Source: CAYORM01 sp964406375 (GTDB lineage: Bacteria; Pseudomonadota; Alphaproteobacteria; DSM-16000; Inquilinaceae). Taken from it: 64,000 nucleotides of DNA. Shown piece by piece: positions 24,332 through 33,412 of the stretch. The notes below the pieces were generated by a model that was not told the origin of the DNA, did no database searches, and was given only the letters and a program-made list of their open reading frames with translations. A program made the translations under genes and the position numbers. The stretch covers positions 9,681 through 73,680 of the forward strand of contig CAYORM010000009.1 in the NCBI GenBank assembly GCA_964406375.1, read 5' to 3'. How positions within the stretch are numbered: the stretch's first letter is position 1; every line of letters starts with the position of its first letter.

Positions 24332-25443
24332 CGCCCGAGATGCTCGGCGAGGGCGGCGATCAGCGCGCGCATCTCCGCCTCGGTGCCGATGGTGATCCGC
24401 AGGCAGTCCGGCAGGCCGTAGGCCCCCATCTGACGGACGAGGATGCCGCGCTCACGCAGCGCGAGCCGGGCTGCCTCGGCGTCGCGATCACCGAAGGACA
24501 CGAGAAGGAAGTTGCCGGCCGTCGGGTTGTTCGCCTGCAGCCCGACGACGTCGAGACCGAGATCGGCGAGCGCCCGGGCCGTCCAGTCGCGCCAGACACG
24601 GTTATGGGCACGGCTGCGCTCGAGGAACGCCGTGTCGCCCAGTGCAGCGACGGCGGCGGCTTGCGCCGGCGCGCCGACATTGAAGGGGCCACGCATGCGG
24701 TTCAGCACGTCGACGATGCCCGGCGCGGCATAGGCCCAGCCGAGCCGCAGCCCGCCCATCCCGAAAATCTTCGAGAAGGTCCGCAGCATCACGACATTGG
24801 GGGCATCGGCGGCCAGCGCGGCGCCGGCCTCATAGGCCGGATCCTCGACATATTCGGCATAGGCCGCGTCGATGGCGAGGATCACCGTCTGCGGCAATCC
24901 GGCATGCAGCCGGGCGATCTCGGCGGCCGGCAGCAGCGCCCCGGTCGGGTTGTTCGGATTGGCGAGGAAGACAAGGCGCGTCCGCTCGGTCACGGCGGCG
25001 AGCAAGGCGTCGACATCGGTCCGACGATGGGTCTCGGGCGCAGCGACGGGAGTGGCCCCGGCCGTCTTCGCCGCGATCGGATACATGAGGAAGCCGTGGC
25101 GGCTGTAGAGCACCTCGTCGCCCGGACCGGCATAGGCGCGGGTCAACAGCGCGATCAGCTCGTCCGATCCGGCGCCACAGACGATCCGTGCCGGATCGAG
25201 GCCGAAGGTCTCGCCGAGGGCGGCACGCAGGGCCGTGGCGCCGCCATCGGGGTAGCGGTGGATGTCGGCGGCGGCCGCGCGGTAGGCCTCCATCGCCGCG
25301 GGGCTGGGGCCAAAGGCACCCTCATTGGAGGCGAGCCGGATCGGGCGGCCGAGCGTCGGATTCGCCGGCGCCTGCGATTCACCGCCGATATAGGGGTCGA
25401 TGTCCATGATCCCCGGACGGGGCATCGGATGGGGCGCGCTCAC
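24328..25443 (-). CDS. hisC: Histidinol-phosphate/aromatic aminotransferase
   Basis: A 371-residue PLP-dependent aminotransferase of the HisC family. Visible features: IRLASNEGAFGPSPAAMEAY (substrate arm), IVCGAGSDELIALLTRAYAG, FLANPNNPTGALLPAAE (Asn of the PLP pocket), AIDAAYAEYVED, and the Schiff-base Lys in RTFSKIFGMGGLRLGWAY. It is placed between chorismate mutase and prephenate dehydrogenase. It probably transaminates aromatic intermediates as well as or instead of histidinol phosphate. Start at GTG 25443, nine bases after AGGAAGG and six bases after the upstream stop codon; ATG at 25425 is an alternative. Confidence 0.9.
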   Translation of the reverse strand: MSAPHPMPRPGIMDIDPYIGGESQAPANPTLGRPIRLASNEGAFGPSPAAMEAYRAAAADIHRYPDGGATALRAALGETFGLDPARIVCGAGSDELIALLTRAYAGPGDEVLYSRHGFLMYPIAAKTAGATPVAAPETHRRTDVDALLAAVTERTRLVFLANPNNPTGALLPAAEIARLHAGLPQTVILAIDAAYAEYVEDPAYEAGAALAADAPNVVMLRTFSKIFGMGGLRLGWAYAAPGIVDVLNRMRGPFNVGAPAQAAAVAALGDTAFLERSRAHNRVWRDWTARALADLGLDVVGLQANNPTAGNFLLVSFGDRDAEAARLALRERGILVRQMGAYGLPDCLRITIGTEAEMRALIAALAEHLGR

Positions 25444-25447
25444 CGGA

Positions 25448-26332
25448 TCAACCCTTCCTGGTGTCGAGCGACAGCGGGACGGCATAGCTGCCCACCGCGC
25501 GAAGCTGCCGGACCGTGTCGCCGAGTCCGCCGCGGAAGGCGGCGAGCTTGCGGTCGCCGGGTGCGACATGGCCGGCCACCTCGATCAGGATCGGCGGCCG
25601 CTCGGGGACCGGCAGGGCGCTGGTCCAGAAATGGATCGCCGGCAGTCCGGTCGCATCCGCGACCTGCTTCAGCCGCGAGCGGCTGACATCCTCGCCGAGT
25701 TCGACGACGAGAAAACTGCGGTCATCGCCCGTCGGCTCGGCATCGACATGTCCGACGACCAGCGCGGAGGGGCCTTCCCGCAGCCGCTCCGTCATCACGA
25801 AGGGCAGCCGGGCGACGATGCGCGGCGTGCGCGGATCATCCGAGGTCAATGCCCGCCACCAGGGATCGCGGTCGGCATCCTCGGGCCAGGGCAGCACCGC
25901 CATCGTCGCCTGACCGTCGAGGACGGTGCGCAGCGCGGTCAGCGGGTTGCCATGGGTGGTGATCGGGGTATGGCTGCCGAAATGATCGCGTGCCAGATCC
26001 CACAGATCAGTGTGCGATTCGTCGGGCAGGCAGACCGAGACGGCGAAATTCCCCTGCATGCGTGTCGAGCCGACGATCATCTCGCGCCACATGCGGGTCA
26101 GCTCGGGCAGGGGGAAATCGCCCCGGTGGCGGTCGGCGAGGCGGCGCAGGATCTTCGCCTCGCGTCCCGGGCGGACGAAGACGCGCTCGTCGCCGCCCTT
26201 CGCGGCGTGCTTGGCGCCTGCAATCTCGCGAACGATATCGGCGCGCTGGATGATCAGCTCATGGATCGCGTCGTCGATCTCGTCGATCCGCTGGCGGAGC
26301 GTCTCGATCGTCGGGGAAGGCGTGTCGGACAT
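25448..26332 (-). CDS. Chorismate mutase (AroQ) with a degenerate prephenate dehydratase-like C-terminal region
   Basis: A 294-residue protein. The N-terminal 95 residues form an AroQ chorismate mutase domain: IETLRQRIDEIDDAIHELII, RADIVREIAGAKHAA, RPGREAKILRRLADRHRG and a conserved Arg/Lys/Glu set. The remaining 200 residues resemble the PDT and ACT layout of P-proteins (ALRTVLDGQATMAVLPWPED, then DRSFLVVELGEDVSRSRLKQ). At the position where PDT has its catalytic TRF motif the text is GPSALVVGHV. A dehydratase activity is therefore unlikely and the tail may be regulatory. First gene of the aromatic cluster. Start at ATG 26332. Confidence 0.8.
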   Translation of the reverse strand: MSDTPSPTIETLRQRIDEIDDAIHELIIQRADIVREIAGAKHAAKGGDERVFVRPGREAKILRRLADRHRGDFPLPELTRMWREMIVGSTRMQGNFAVSVCLPDESHTDLWDLARDHFGSHTPITTHGNPLTALRTVLDGQATMAVLPWPEDADRDPWWRALTSDDPRTPRIVARLPFVMTERLREGPSALVVGHVDAEPTGDDRSFLVVELGEDVSRSRLKQVADATGLPAIHFWTSALPVPERPPILIEVAGHVAPGDRKLAAFRGGLGDTVRQLRAVGSYAVPLSLDTRKG

Positions 26333-26466
26333 CCGGAGAGGCAACGGCAAGCGGGAAGGAGGCCGTCACCGGCCTGGGAGCGTCCGAGATGTAGAGCGGT
26401 GCCCGGGGGAACGCAAAGGAAACCGTTGCCTGCGGGCCGTGCGGCGCAAGGCCGGAGCGGCGCGCC

Positions 26467-27954
26467 TCAATCCACCCAGCCGAACGACTTGCTCACCGCC
26501 TTCTCCCAGGCGGCGAGCAGTCGGGCCCGATCGGCCGCCTCCATCGCCGGCTGCCAGCGCCGATCGGCCCGCCAGTTCCGGCGGATCTCCTCGGCGCCCC
26601 GCCACAGCCCGCAGGCCAGCCCGGCGGCATAGGCGGCCCCCAGCGCCGTGGTCTCCGTCACCTCCGGCCGGACGACCGGCCGGTCGAGGATGTCCGCCTG
26701 GAACTGCATCAGCAGGGCGTTGGCCGTCATCCCGCCATCGGCGCGCAGCTCGCGGATCGCGATCCGCGAATCATCCAGCATCGCCGCGAGCACGTCGCGC
26801 GTCTGATAGGCCGTCGCCTCCAGCACGGCGCGGGCCAGATGGGCCTTGGTCGCATAGCGGGTGAGCCCGGCGATGATGCCGCGCGCATCGGCCCGCCAAT
26901 GCGGGGCGTAAAGGCCGGAGAAGGCCGGGACGACATAGACGTCGCCATTGTCCGGTACGCCCGCGGCCAGCGCCTCGATCTCCTCGCTCGCCGCGATGAG
27001 ACCGAGATTGTCGCGCAGCCATTGGACGAGGGCACCCGCGATCGCCACCGACCCTTCAAGCGCGTAATGGGCGGGCCCGTCACCGAATCGATAGGCGACG
27101 GTGGTGATCAGGCCGGCGGTTGAGGCGACGGGCACGGTGCCGGTGTTCATCAGAAGGAAGCAGCCGGTGCCGTAGGTGTTCTTCGCCTCGCCCGGCGCGA
27201 GACAGGCCTGTCCGACCAGCGCCGCCTGCTGGTCGCCGAGGATGCCGGCAATCGGCACGCCGGCCAGGGCGCCCGTCACCGCCTCGGCGACAACCCCACT
27301 CGACGGCCCGATGCGGGGCAGGCAGGCGGCGGGGATGCCGATCGTCTCGAGCTGTCCCGCATCCCAGTCGAGGGTGGCGAGATCCATCAGGAGGGTCCGG
27401 CTGGCATTGGTCGCGTCGGTCTGGTGCACCCCGCCGGAGAGATGCCACAGGAGCCAGGCGTCGACCGTGCCGAACAGCGCATCCCCGGCTTCAGCCTTTA
27501 GCCGCAGCTCGGGATCGGTGTCGAACAGCCAGCGCAGCTTCAGCCCGCTGAAATAGCTGGCGAGCGGCAGGCCGGTCCGCGCCCGGAACCGGTCCTGCCC
27601 GCCCTCGGCGGCGAAGGCCGCGACCAGCGGCTCGACACGGGTGTCCTGCCAGACGATGGCATTGGTGAGCGGCCGCCCGGTCCGGCGGTCCCATAGCAGC
27701 GTCGTCTCCCGCTGATTGGCGATACCGATGGCCGCGAGGTCGCGGGCCGAGAGCCCCGCCGCCTCCAGCGCCTCCGCGGCGACGGCCAGCGTGTTGCGCA
27801 GGATCTCCTCCGGATCGTGCTCGACCCAGCCGGGCCGCGGGCAGATCTGGCGATGCTCGCGTCGGGCCGCGCCGACGACACGTCCGTCGCGGTCGAAGAT
27901 GATGAACCGCGTGCTGGTCGTGCCCTGATCGATGGTCCCAACGAGATCCGTCAC
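26467..27954 (-). CDS. glpK: Glycerol kinase
   Basis: A 495-residue FGGY-family kinase that phosphorylates glycerol to sn-glycerol 3-phosphate. Conserved segments: VGTIDQGTTSTRFIIFDRDG (phosphate 1), HRQICPRPGWVEHDPEEI, GIANQRETTLLWDRRTGRPL with AIVWQDTR, GILGDQQAALVGQACLAPGE, KNTYGTGCFLLMNTG (phosphate 2), YVVPAFSGLYAPHWRADARG and ELRADGGMTANALLMQFQAD. All catalytic elements are present. It lies 22 nt downstream of a small secreted-protein gene on the same strand. Confidence 0.96.
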   Translation of the reverse strand: MTDLVGTIDQGTTSTRFIIFDRDGRVVGAARREHRQICPRPGWVEHDPEEILRNTLAVAAEALEAAGLSARDLAAIGIANQRETTLLWDRRTGRPLTNAIVWQDTRVEPLVAAFAAEGGQDRFRARTGLPLASYFSGLKLRWLFDTDPELRLKAEAGDALFGTVDAWLLWHLSGGVHQTDATNASRTLLMDLATLDWDAGQLETIGIPAACLPRIGPSSGVVAEAVTGALAGVPIAGILGDQQAALVGQACLAPGEAKNTYGTGCFLLMNTGTVPVASTAGLITTVAYRFGDGPAHYALEGSVAIAGALVQWLRDNLGLIAASEEIEALAAGVPDNGDVYVVPAFSGLYAPHWRADARGIIAGLTRYATKAHLARAVLEATAYQTRDVLAAMLDDSRIAIRELRADGGMTANALLMQFQADILDRPVVRPEVTETTALGAAYAAGLACGLWRGAEEIRRNWRADRRWQPAMEAADRARLLAAWEKAVSKSFGWVD

Positions 27955-27976
27955 GCCGCCTCCGGCCGTCTCGACT

Positions 27977-28384
27977 TCAAGGCTGACGCAGGCGCGGCAT
28001 GATCACCTCGACCGCGACCCGCAAGAACGCCGGCAGGAATACGTCGTCATAGGCCGGCCCGGTATAGGTCCGGAGATTGAGCTCCAACGGGTCCATTTCG
28101 GCGGTTCGGTAGGTGAGCGCGGCCTGCCAGCCGAGGACGGTGCCGTCGGACGCGGCGACCGGCTCGACGAACAGGAAGAAGCGGACATCGAAGGCCTCGC
28201 AATCGGTCCGCACGCCGGGGATCTTCCCCAGTTCGGTCGCGATGCGTTCGAGCGTCGAGCGGTCGGTCGCGCCGGCATCGACGCAGAGGGTCTGCGCCGC
28301 GACGGGGCTGGCGATGAGGGCCATGAGGCCGGCGATGGGCAACGACAGGCGGAACGGCAAGGGCGTCTCCTCCATTGCTGCCAT
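27977..28384 (-). CDS. Small secreted protein of unknown function
   Basis: A 135-residue protein with a clear signal peptide (PLPFRLSLPIAGLMALIASP, cleavage near VAAQTLCVD). The roughly 110-residue mature domain has two cysteines (LCVDAG and RTDCEAF) that could form a disulfide. FDVRFFLFVEPVAASDGTV and GWQAALTYRTAEMDPLELNL suggest beta strands. I do not recognise the family. Start at ATG 28384 (a GAAGGG lies upstream); ATG at 28375 is also possible. The frame runs open far upstream, but that part is antisense to the autotransporter gene and not credible. Confidence 0.6.
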   Translation of the reverse strand: MAAMEETPLPFRLSLPIAGLMALIASPVAAQTLCVDAGATDRSTLERIATELGKIPGVRTDCEAFDVRFFLFVEPVAASDGTVLGWQAALTYRTAEMDPLELNLRTYTGPAYDDVFLPAFLRVAVEVIMPRLRQP

Positions 28385-28469
28385 CGTCCGACCCTTCGTG
28401 GTCCGGCGCAAGATCATGGCGCCGCTGACAAAGCTCATGTAGGTAACCAGATGAGCGGGACGCTCCGGG

Positions 28470-31400
28470 ATGGATGTCGAGGAGATGATGGTGCGCTGCC
28501 GGGGCAGATCTCTGCTGCTGGCCGGTGTGTTCGGCGGGGCCGCGGCGGCTCTTCTGTCCAGCATCACGCCGGCGCAGGCGGAATGTGATCCGGGCTTCAC
28601 CGAAGAGGCCGACACCGTCGCCTGCACCGGAAGCATCCCCGGTGACGTCGACGCGCTCGCCGGGGATGACGCGGTCGACTGGCAGGCGAGCCTGGACGAC
28701 GGCAGCCTGTTCCTCGGGGCGGGCAACGACCAGGCGGTGCTGACCGACGGCACCATTTCCGGCGATGTCCGGGGCGGCGCAGGGGCCGACACGATTACCC
28801 TCAACGGCACCTCCGTCATCGGGACGGTCGGCGGCGATGAGGGCGACGACACACTTCTTCTTCTGTCGGGCAGCGCCGGGGCGGTCGATGGCGGCGACGG
28901 CGCCGACACCATCACGTTGGACGGCGCGACGATCGGCGGCACGCTGGCCGGCGGCGGGTCCGCCGATGTGATCCTGCTCTCGCAAGGCGAAGCCGATATC
29001 GTCGACGGCGGCGAGGGAGATGACGCGATCACCCTCGCCGGCGCGGTTATCGGCACACGCATAGCGGGCGGTACCGGCGCCGATGTCATCACGATTGCCG
29101 GCGGCACCATCATCGCCGCGGATGGCGGTGTCGATGGCGGCGAAGGTGACGACCGGATCGAGATGTCGGCCGGCGACATCGACGGCATCATCAGCGGCGG
29201 CGCCGGCAACGACGTGATCCTGCTGTCGGGCGGCGATGCGGGTGGCGTCGACGGCGGCGACGGCGATGACCGGATCGAACTCTTGGGCGCCACCGTCTCG
29301 GGCGTTCTGGCCGGTGGCAGGGGCAGCGACACGATCCTCCTGGTCAGCGGCTCAGCCCAGACGATCGAAGGCGGCGAGGATGCCGACACGATCCGCCTGA
29401 CCGGCAGTACCGTCACGACCATCGATGGCGGGGCGGGGGATGACGCGCTGGAGCTCGTCGCCGGCTCGGCCGACGGCATCCTGGGCGGCGAAGGCGACGA
29501 CCGGATCAGCCTGGAGGGATCGACCGTCGGCTCGATCGATGGCGGGGCCGGCGACGATACGCTGATCGCCACGCTCGGCCGCTCCGGCTCGATCGCCGGC
29601 GGCGACGGCGCCGATACGATCCTGCTCGACGGTGCCGAGATCACCGGTGCGATCACCGGCGATGCCGGCGCGGACGTGATCACGCTGCGGGCCGGCACGG
29701 TGGCGACGGTCTCGGGCGGCGACGATGATGATGTGATCCTGCTCAGCGGCGCGATCGTCGATGGTGCGATCGACGGCGGCGAGGGCGACGACACGATCGA
29801 GATCGCCGACGGTGTCGCGATCACCGTCATCGGCGGAAATGGGGCCGATACGCTCATCGTCTCTGGCGGGACCGTGCTCGAAGATCTCATGGCGGGCGGC
29901 GGCGATGATGTCATCACGCTGAGCGCCGGCACCGTCGACGGGACGGTGGACGCCGGCAGCGGTGATGACCGCGTCACCGTGTCGAACGGCTTCAACCTCC
30001 CGGCCGTCGCTGCCTTCGCGGGCGGCGAGGATACCGATGTGCTGCGGTTCGAGAGCATCGCCGGCAGCCTGTCCGTTCCGGTGACCGATTGGGAGCGGCT
30101 CGAGATTGGCGCTGGTGCCGATATCGGCCTTGCCGGCGAGAGCTACAGCTTCGGCGTGAGCGACCTGTCGCCCTTCGATCCGTCGGCGCCGGGCATCGTG
30201 ATCGAAGGCGGCGGGACGTTGCGGACGCTCGCGCCGGTGACGGCACTCATCGCCGATATCGGCCTGGCCGGCGCGCTCGACATGCGCGACGGCGGTGCGG
30301 GCGACCGCGTCCTGATCGATGGCGACCTCGAGGCCGCGGGCGGCACGGTCGGCTTCGATGTCGGCAATGGCGTGACCGATCGGCTGCTCGTCACGGGGGA
30401 CGCGGCAGGCGCGCTGACCCTCGCCGTCGAACCGGTCGACCGCGCCTTTGCGGCGCCGGGACGGGGGCCTGGTGACGGCGTCTCGCTGATCCAGGTGGCG
30501 GGCGACGCCTCGGCACTCGGCCCCCGGCTCGCCGGCGGCTATGTCGCGGGCGGACCCTTCCAGTACCGCCTCGCCACCTTCGATCCCGGCGACACGCTCG
30601 CGGATGGGCTCGACCCGCTGCTGGCCGATGTCGGTGCCACCACCTTCTGGGATGTCAGGCTGCAGAACAGCGCCGCGCTCGTGCCGCAGGCGGTCGGCTA
30701 CCTCGCCCTTCCCGCCGGCCTTGCCGGGCTCGGTGAGGCGTCGCTCGACGCCTTCGGCCGGCGTGGTGCCGGGATGGGCGACCGCAACGCGCTCAGCTGG
30801 ATCATCGTCGAAGGTGGGCAGGGCACGCGTGGCGGGCCGGAGGGCCGCGATGTCGACGAGACCCGCTGGCTCGCCCTCGCCGGGCTCGATCCCTTCCGTC
30901 GTGAGGACGAGGATGGCGACGTCCATCGGGGCGGCCTTGCCATCCTGCACGTCCGATCGCGCCTCGATGTCGATGATGCCGGCGTCGACCTCGCCGGATG
31001 GGGTCTCGCCGCCGGCTACGGCTATGAGGGGCTTGACGGGCTGAGGCTGACGGCCGCGGCCGAAATCCTGCGCTGGGACGCAAGCGTTGAGACCGCGCAG
31101 CGCGGCGATGTCGGTGACACGGGCGGCTGGGGCGTGGTGACCGGCTTCGACGCCGGCTGGCGGCTGCCGGTCGGGCCGGGCGTGACGGCGACCCCGCATG
31201 CCGGGATCCTGTGGCAGCATCACCGGCTGGACAGCTTCGATGACACTGACGGGGTGTCGGTAGCCCCGCTGACGGTCGAGAGCCTCCGGCTCGCGGGCGG
31301 GCTGACCCTTCAGGCGGTCTGGCACGACACCACGGCCTGGGCCAAACTCGGCGTCTCGCACGAGCTGCGCGGGGATACGGAGGTGGAGTTGGGCGGCGTG

Positions 31401-31568
31401 CGTTTCGACGCGCCCGGCGGCGGCACCACCGGCACCCTGGCCGCCGGCGTTTCGGCGGCGCTCGACCATCGGACCGACCTCGTCCTCGATGTCGGGAGGC
31501 GTGTGGCGTTCGACGACGAAGGCGAGGATGGCTGGACGGCCAATGTCGGCCTTCGTCTGGCATTCTGA
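28470..31568 (+). CDS. Autotransporter with Gly-Asp-rich repeat passenger
   Basis: A 1032-residue surface protein. A signal peptide (about 10-37, ending PAQAE) is followed by about 20 tandem repeats between residues 101 and 505. Each is 19-20 residues with the pattern GGxGxDxIxLxGxxIxGxx (e.g. GGDGADTITLDGATIGGTLA, GGEGDDAITLAGAVIGTRIA). A non-repeat region (505-765) follows, and a C-terminal autotransporter barrel of about 260 residues ends in ANVGLRLAF with terminal Phe. The GG-G-DD-I motif recalls calcium-binding RTX nonapeptides, but the spacing is about twice as long. A right-handed beta-helix or roll that may bind Ca2+ is likely. It is probably displayed on the outer membrane. Confidence 0.85.
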   Translation: MDVEEMMVRCRGRSLLLAGVFGGAAAALLSSITPAQAECDPGFTEEADTVACTGSIPGDVDALAGDDAVDWQASLDDGSLFLGAGNDQAVLTDGTISGDVRGGAGADTITLNGTSVIGTVGGDEGDDTLLLLSGSAGAVDGGDGADTITLDGATIGGTLAGGGSADVILLSQGEADIVDGGEGDDAITLAGAVIGTRIAGGTGADVITIAGGTIIAADGGVDGGEGDDRIEMSAGDIDGIISGGAGNDVILLSGGDAGGVDGGDGDDRIELLGATVSGVLAGGRGSDTILLVSGSAQTIEGGEDADTIRLTGSTVTTIDGGAGDDALELVAGSADGILGGEGDDRISLEGSTVGSIDGGAGDDTLIATLGRSGSIAGGDGADTILLDGAEITGAITGDAGADVITLRAGTVATVSGGDDDDVILLSGAIVDGAIDGGEGDDTIEIADGVAITVIGGNGADTLIVSGGTVLEDLMAGGGDDVITLSAGTVDGTVDAGSGDDRVTVSNGFNLPAVAAFAGGEDTDVLRFESIAGSLSVPVTDWERLEIGAGADIGLAGESYSFGVSDLSPFDPSAPGIVIEGGGTLRTLAPVTALIADIGLAGALDMRDGGAGDRVLIDGDLEAAGGTVGFDVGNGVTDRLLVTGDAAGALTLAVEPVDRAFAAPGRGPGDGVSLIQVAGDASALGPRLAGGYVAGGPFQYRLATFDPGDTLADGLDPLLADVGATTFWDVRLQNSAALVPQAVGYLALPAGLAGLGEASLDAFGRRGAGMGDRNALSWIIVEGGQGTRGGPEGRDVDETRWLALAGLDPFRREDEDGDVHRGGLAILHVRSRLDVDDAGVDLAGWGLAAGYGYEGLDGLRLTAAAEILRWDASVETAQRGDVGDTGGWGVVTGFDAGWRLPVGPGVTATPHAGILWQHHRLDSFDDTDGVSVAPLTVESLRLAGGLTLQAVWHDTTAWAKLGVSHELRGDTEVELGGVRFDAPGGGTTGTLAAGVSAALDHRTDLVLDVGRRVAFDDEGEDGWTANVGLRLAF

Positions 31569-31589
31569 CGGGGTGGTTCATTGAACGGC

Positions 31590-32375
31590 ATGATGACCAG
31601 CATCCGGCGCACGCGGTGCCGCTGTTCTGCGGCGCTGCTGCTGGCGCTCGCGCCGGCCACGCTCGCGACCGAGGCCGCGGCGGAGCCGTTCCTGCTGCTG
31701 CGCGGTGCGGTCGTGGTCGATCACGATACGCGCTTCGAGGATGCCGGCGGCGGGTCGGGTGGTGCCGTGCCGTATTACGGTGCCGGTTACGCGACGGAGG
31801 CCGAGATCGCGGCCGGTGCGCATGTCGAAGCCGGCCTCGGCTGGGATTTCGGCCATGGGCTGCGCCTGTCCGCCAGCATCGGCTGGCTGCCGGAGCGGAG
31901 CATCAGCGGCACCAGCAATTTTCTCGATGGGACGAGTTACGCCGGCACACCGGAGAGGGTGACGGCCTCGGTCGAAAGCTGGACCGCCTTCGCGGATGCC
32001 GAGCTCGACCTCGTCTCGCTTGCCGGTTGGGAGGGATGGACGCTGCGGCCCTTCATCACCGCCGGGCTGGGCGTGGCGTGGAACCGGCTCGACCCGATGG
32101 TCTTCCGCTTCCCGGCGCTCGATCAGACGACGACGACCCCGGGCGGCGACCGGACGGCCTTCGCCTGGCGGGCCGGCGCCGGGCTGACGGTTCCGGTCGA
32201 TGACCGGCTCGCGGTTGATTTCACTTGGCGTTACACCGATCTCGGCGTGGTGGGGACCGATGCCGGTGAGATCACCGTCGAGCGTCCCTCCGGCACCAGC
32301 CGGGTGACGGTCGGGAAGACCGAGGCCGATCTCGCCTCCCACACCTTCGGCCTGACGCTGCGCTGGAGCTTCTGA
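31590..32375 (+). CDS. Outer-membrane beta-barrel protein
   Basis: A 261-residue exported protein. The signal peptide (CSAALLLALAPATLATEAAA) ends before EPFLLLRGAVVVDHD. Amphipathic strands follow (AAGAHVEAGLGWDFGHGLRL, FITAGLGVAWNRLDP, LAVDFTWRYTDLG), ending in TFGLTLRWSF with the C-terminal Phe recognised by the BAM complex. It resembles the opacity/OmpW-like small-barrel group without a specific match. It starts 21 nt after the autotransporter stop, so co-expression with it is likely. A TTG at 31581 is an alternative start. Confidence 0.75.
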   Translation: MMTSIRRTRCRCSAALLLALAPATLATEAAAEPFLLLRGAVVVDHDTRFEDAGGGSGGAVPYYGAGYATEAEIAAGAHVEAGLGWDFGHGLRLSASIGWLPERSISGTSNFLDGTSYAGTPERVTASVESWTAFADAELDLVSLAGWEGWTLRPFITAGLGVAWNRLDPMVFRFPALDQTTTTPGGDRTAFAWRAGAGLTVPVDDRLAVDFTWRYTDLGVVGTDAGEITVERPSGTSRVTVGKTEADLASHTFGLTLRWSF

Positions 32376-32482
32376 CGGCACGCCCGCCGGGCCGTTGTCC
32401 CGCATGACGTTGCCGGGGCGCGACGCGGAAGCTAGAACCGGACCCGTCTCTTCGATGCCTCGGTCCTGGGGGAGGTTTCCCG

Positions 32483-33412
32483 ATGCGCTTGATCCCGACC
32501 ACCGGTCGTGCCGCCGCCGGCCTCGTTCTCGCGGCCGGACTCGTCGCGCCCGCCGCGGCCGAGACGGTGGCGGTGCTGACGCCTTATCTGTCGGCGATCG
32601 CGACCAATGAGATCGTCGAGGCGTTCCGTGCCGATGCGGAGGGGCGCGGCTGGACGGTGTCGGTGGTCGATACGGCCGGGGATATCGGGGTGCTCGCCAG
32701 CCGGATCGACGATGTCGTCGCCGCTTCGGTCGACGCCATCATCCTCGTCTCGATCAACCCCGCCCAGGTGCAGGATCAGGTGAACGGCGCCGATGCCGCC
32801 GGCATTCCGGTCATCGCCCTCGACGGCGCGACGGGTCCGGGGGTGACGCTCAATGTCACCTCCGACAATTACGTGCTCGGCGAGACGATGACGCAGTTCC
32901 TGTTCGAGGCCCTTGGCGGCGAGGGGCAGATCGTCCGGTTCTTCCATTCCGCCCATCCCGGCGTGCGCCAGCGCGAGATCGCGCTCGACGACGCCTTGGC
33001 CGCCCATCCGGCCATTGAGGAGGTCGCCGGTCATTACGTCCAGGTGCCGGGTCAGATCGACGATGCGCGCAATGCGATGGAGAGCATGCTCGCGGCCCGC
33101 CCCGCACCCGGCGAGATCGACGCGGTCTGGGCCGCCTGGGACGAGCCCGGCATCGGTGCGCTGCTCGCCCTGCAGGCCGCGGGGCGCGACGACGTGATCA
33201 TCACCGGCATCGACGGCAATCCGCAGGCCGTCGAGCTGATCGGCCAGTGCACGGCCTTCGTCGCCACGGTCCGTCAGGGCTTCTCCGAGATGGCGACGAT
33301 CGCGACCGAACAGCTGGCCGCCATCTTCGCCGGTGGCGCGCCGGAGGCGCCGGAACTCTATGCGCCGGTCACGCTGATCACCCGCGACAGCCTGGGCGTG
33401 TCCTGTCCGTGA
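32483..33412 (+). CDS. Sugar-type ABC transporter substrate-binding protein (type I fold)
   Basis: A 309-residue periplasmic binding protein. The signal peptide ends at GLVAPAAA, followed by ETVAVLTPYLSAIATNEIVE, VDAIILVSINPAQVQDQVNG, AGIPVIALDGATGPGV, GQIVRFFHSAHPGVRQRE and ITGIDGNPQAVELIGQCTAF, the RbsB-like two-domain layout. The hinge and C-terminal half differ enough from the 14.2-kb receptor to suggest a different ligand. GGGGGAGG at 32468-32474 precedes the ATG. The stop overlaps the permease GTG by four bases. Confidence 0.88.
   Translation: MRLIPTTGRAAAGLVLAAGLVAPAAAETVAVLTPYLSAIATNEIVEAFRADAEGRGWTVSVVDTAGDIGVLASRIDDVVAASVDAIILVSINPAQVQDQVNGADAAGIPVIALDGATGPGVTLNVTSDNYVLGETMTQFLFEALGGEGQIVRFFHSAHPGVRQREIALDDALAAHPAIEEVAGHYVQVPGQIDDARNAMESMLAARPAPGEIDAVWAAWDEPGIGALLALQAAGRDDVIITGIDGNPQAVELIGQCTAFVATVRQGFSEMATIATEQLAAIFAGGAPEAPELYAPVTLITRDSLGVSCP

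Noticed and set aside
27977..30058. Minus-strand frame of 693 codons opposite the autotransporter
   Set aside because: The Ser/Pro-rich upstream part is the reverse reading of Gly-Asp repeats; only the final 135 codons with a signal peptide are credible.
29352..31469. Minus-strand frame of 705 codons opposite the autotransporter barrel
   Set aside because: No recognisable domain; it mirrors the GC-skewed repeat and barrel coding sequence.
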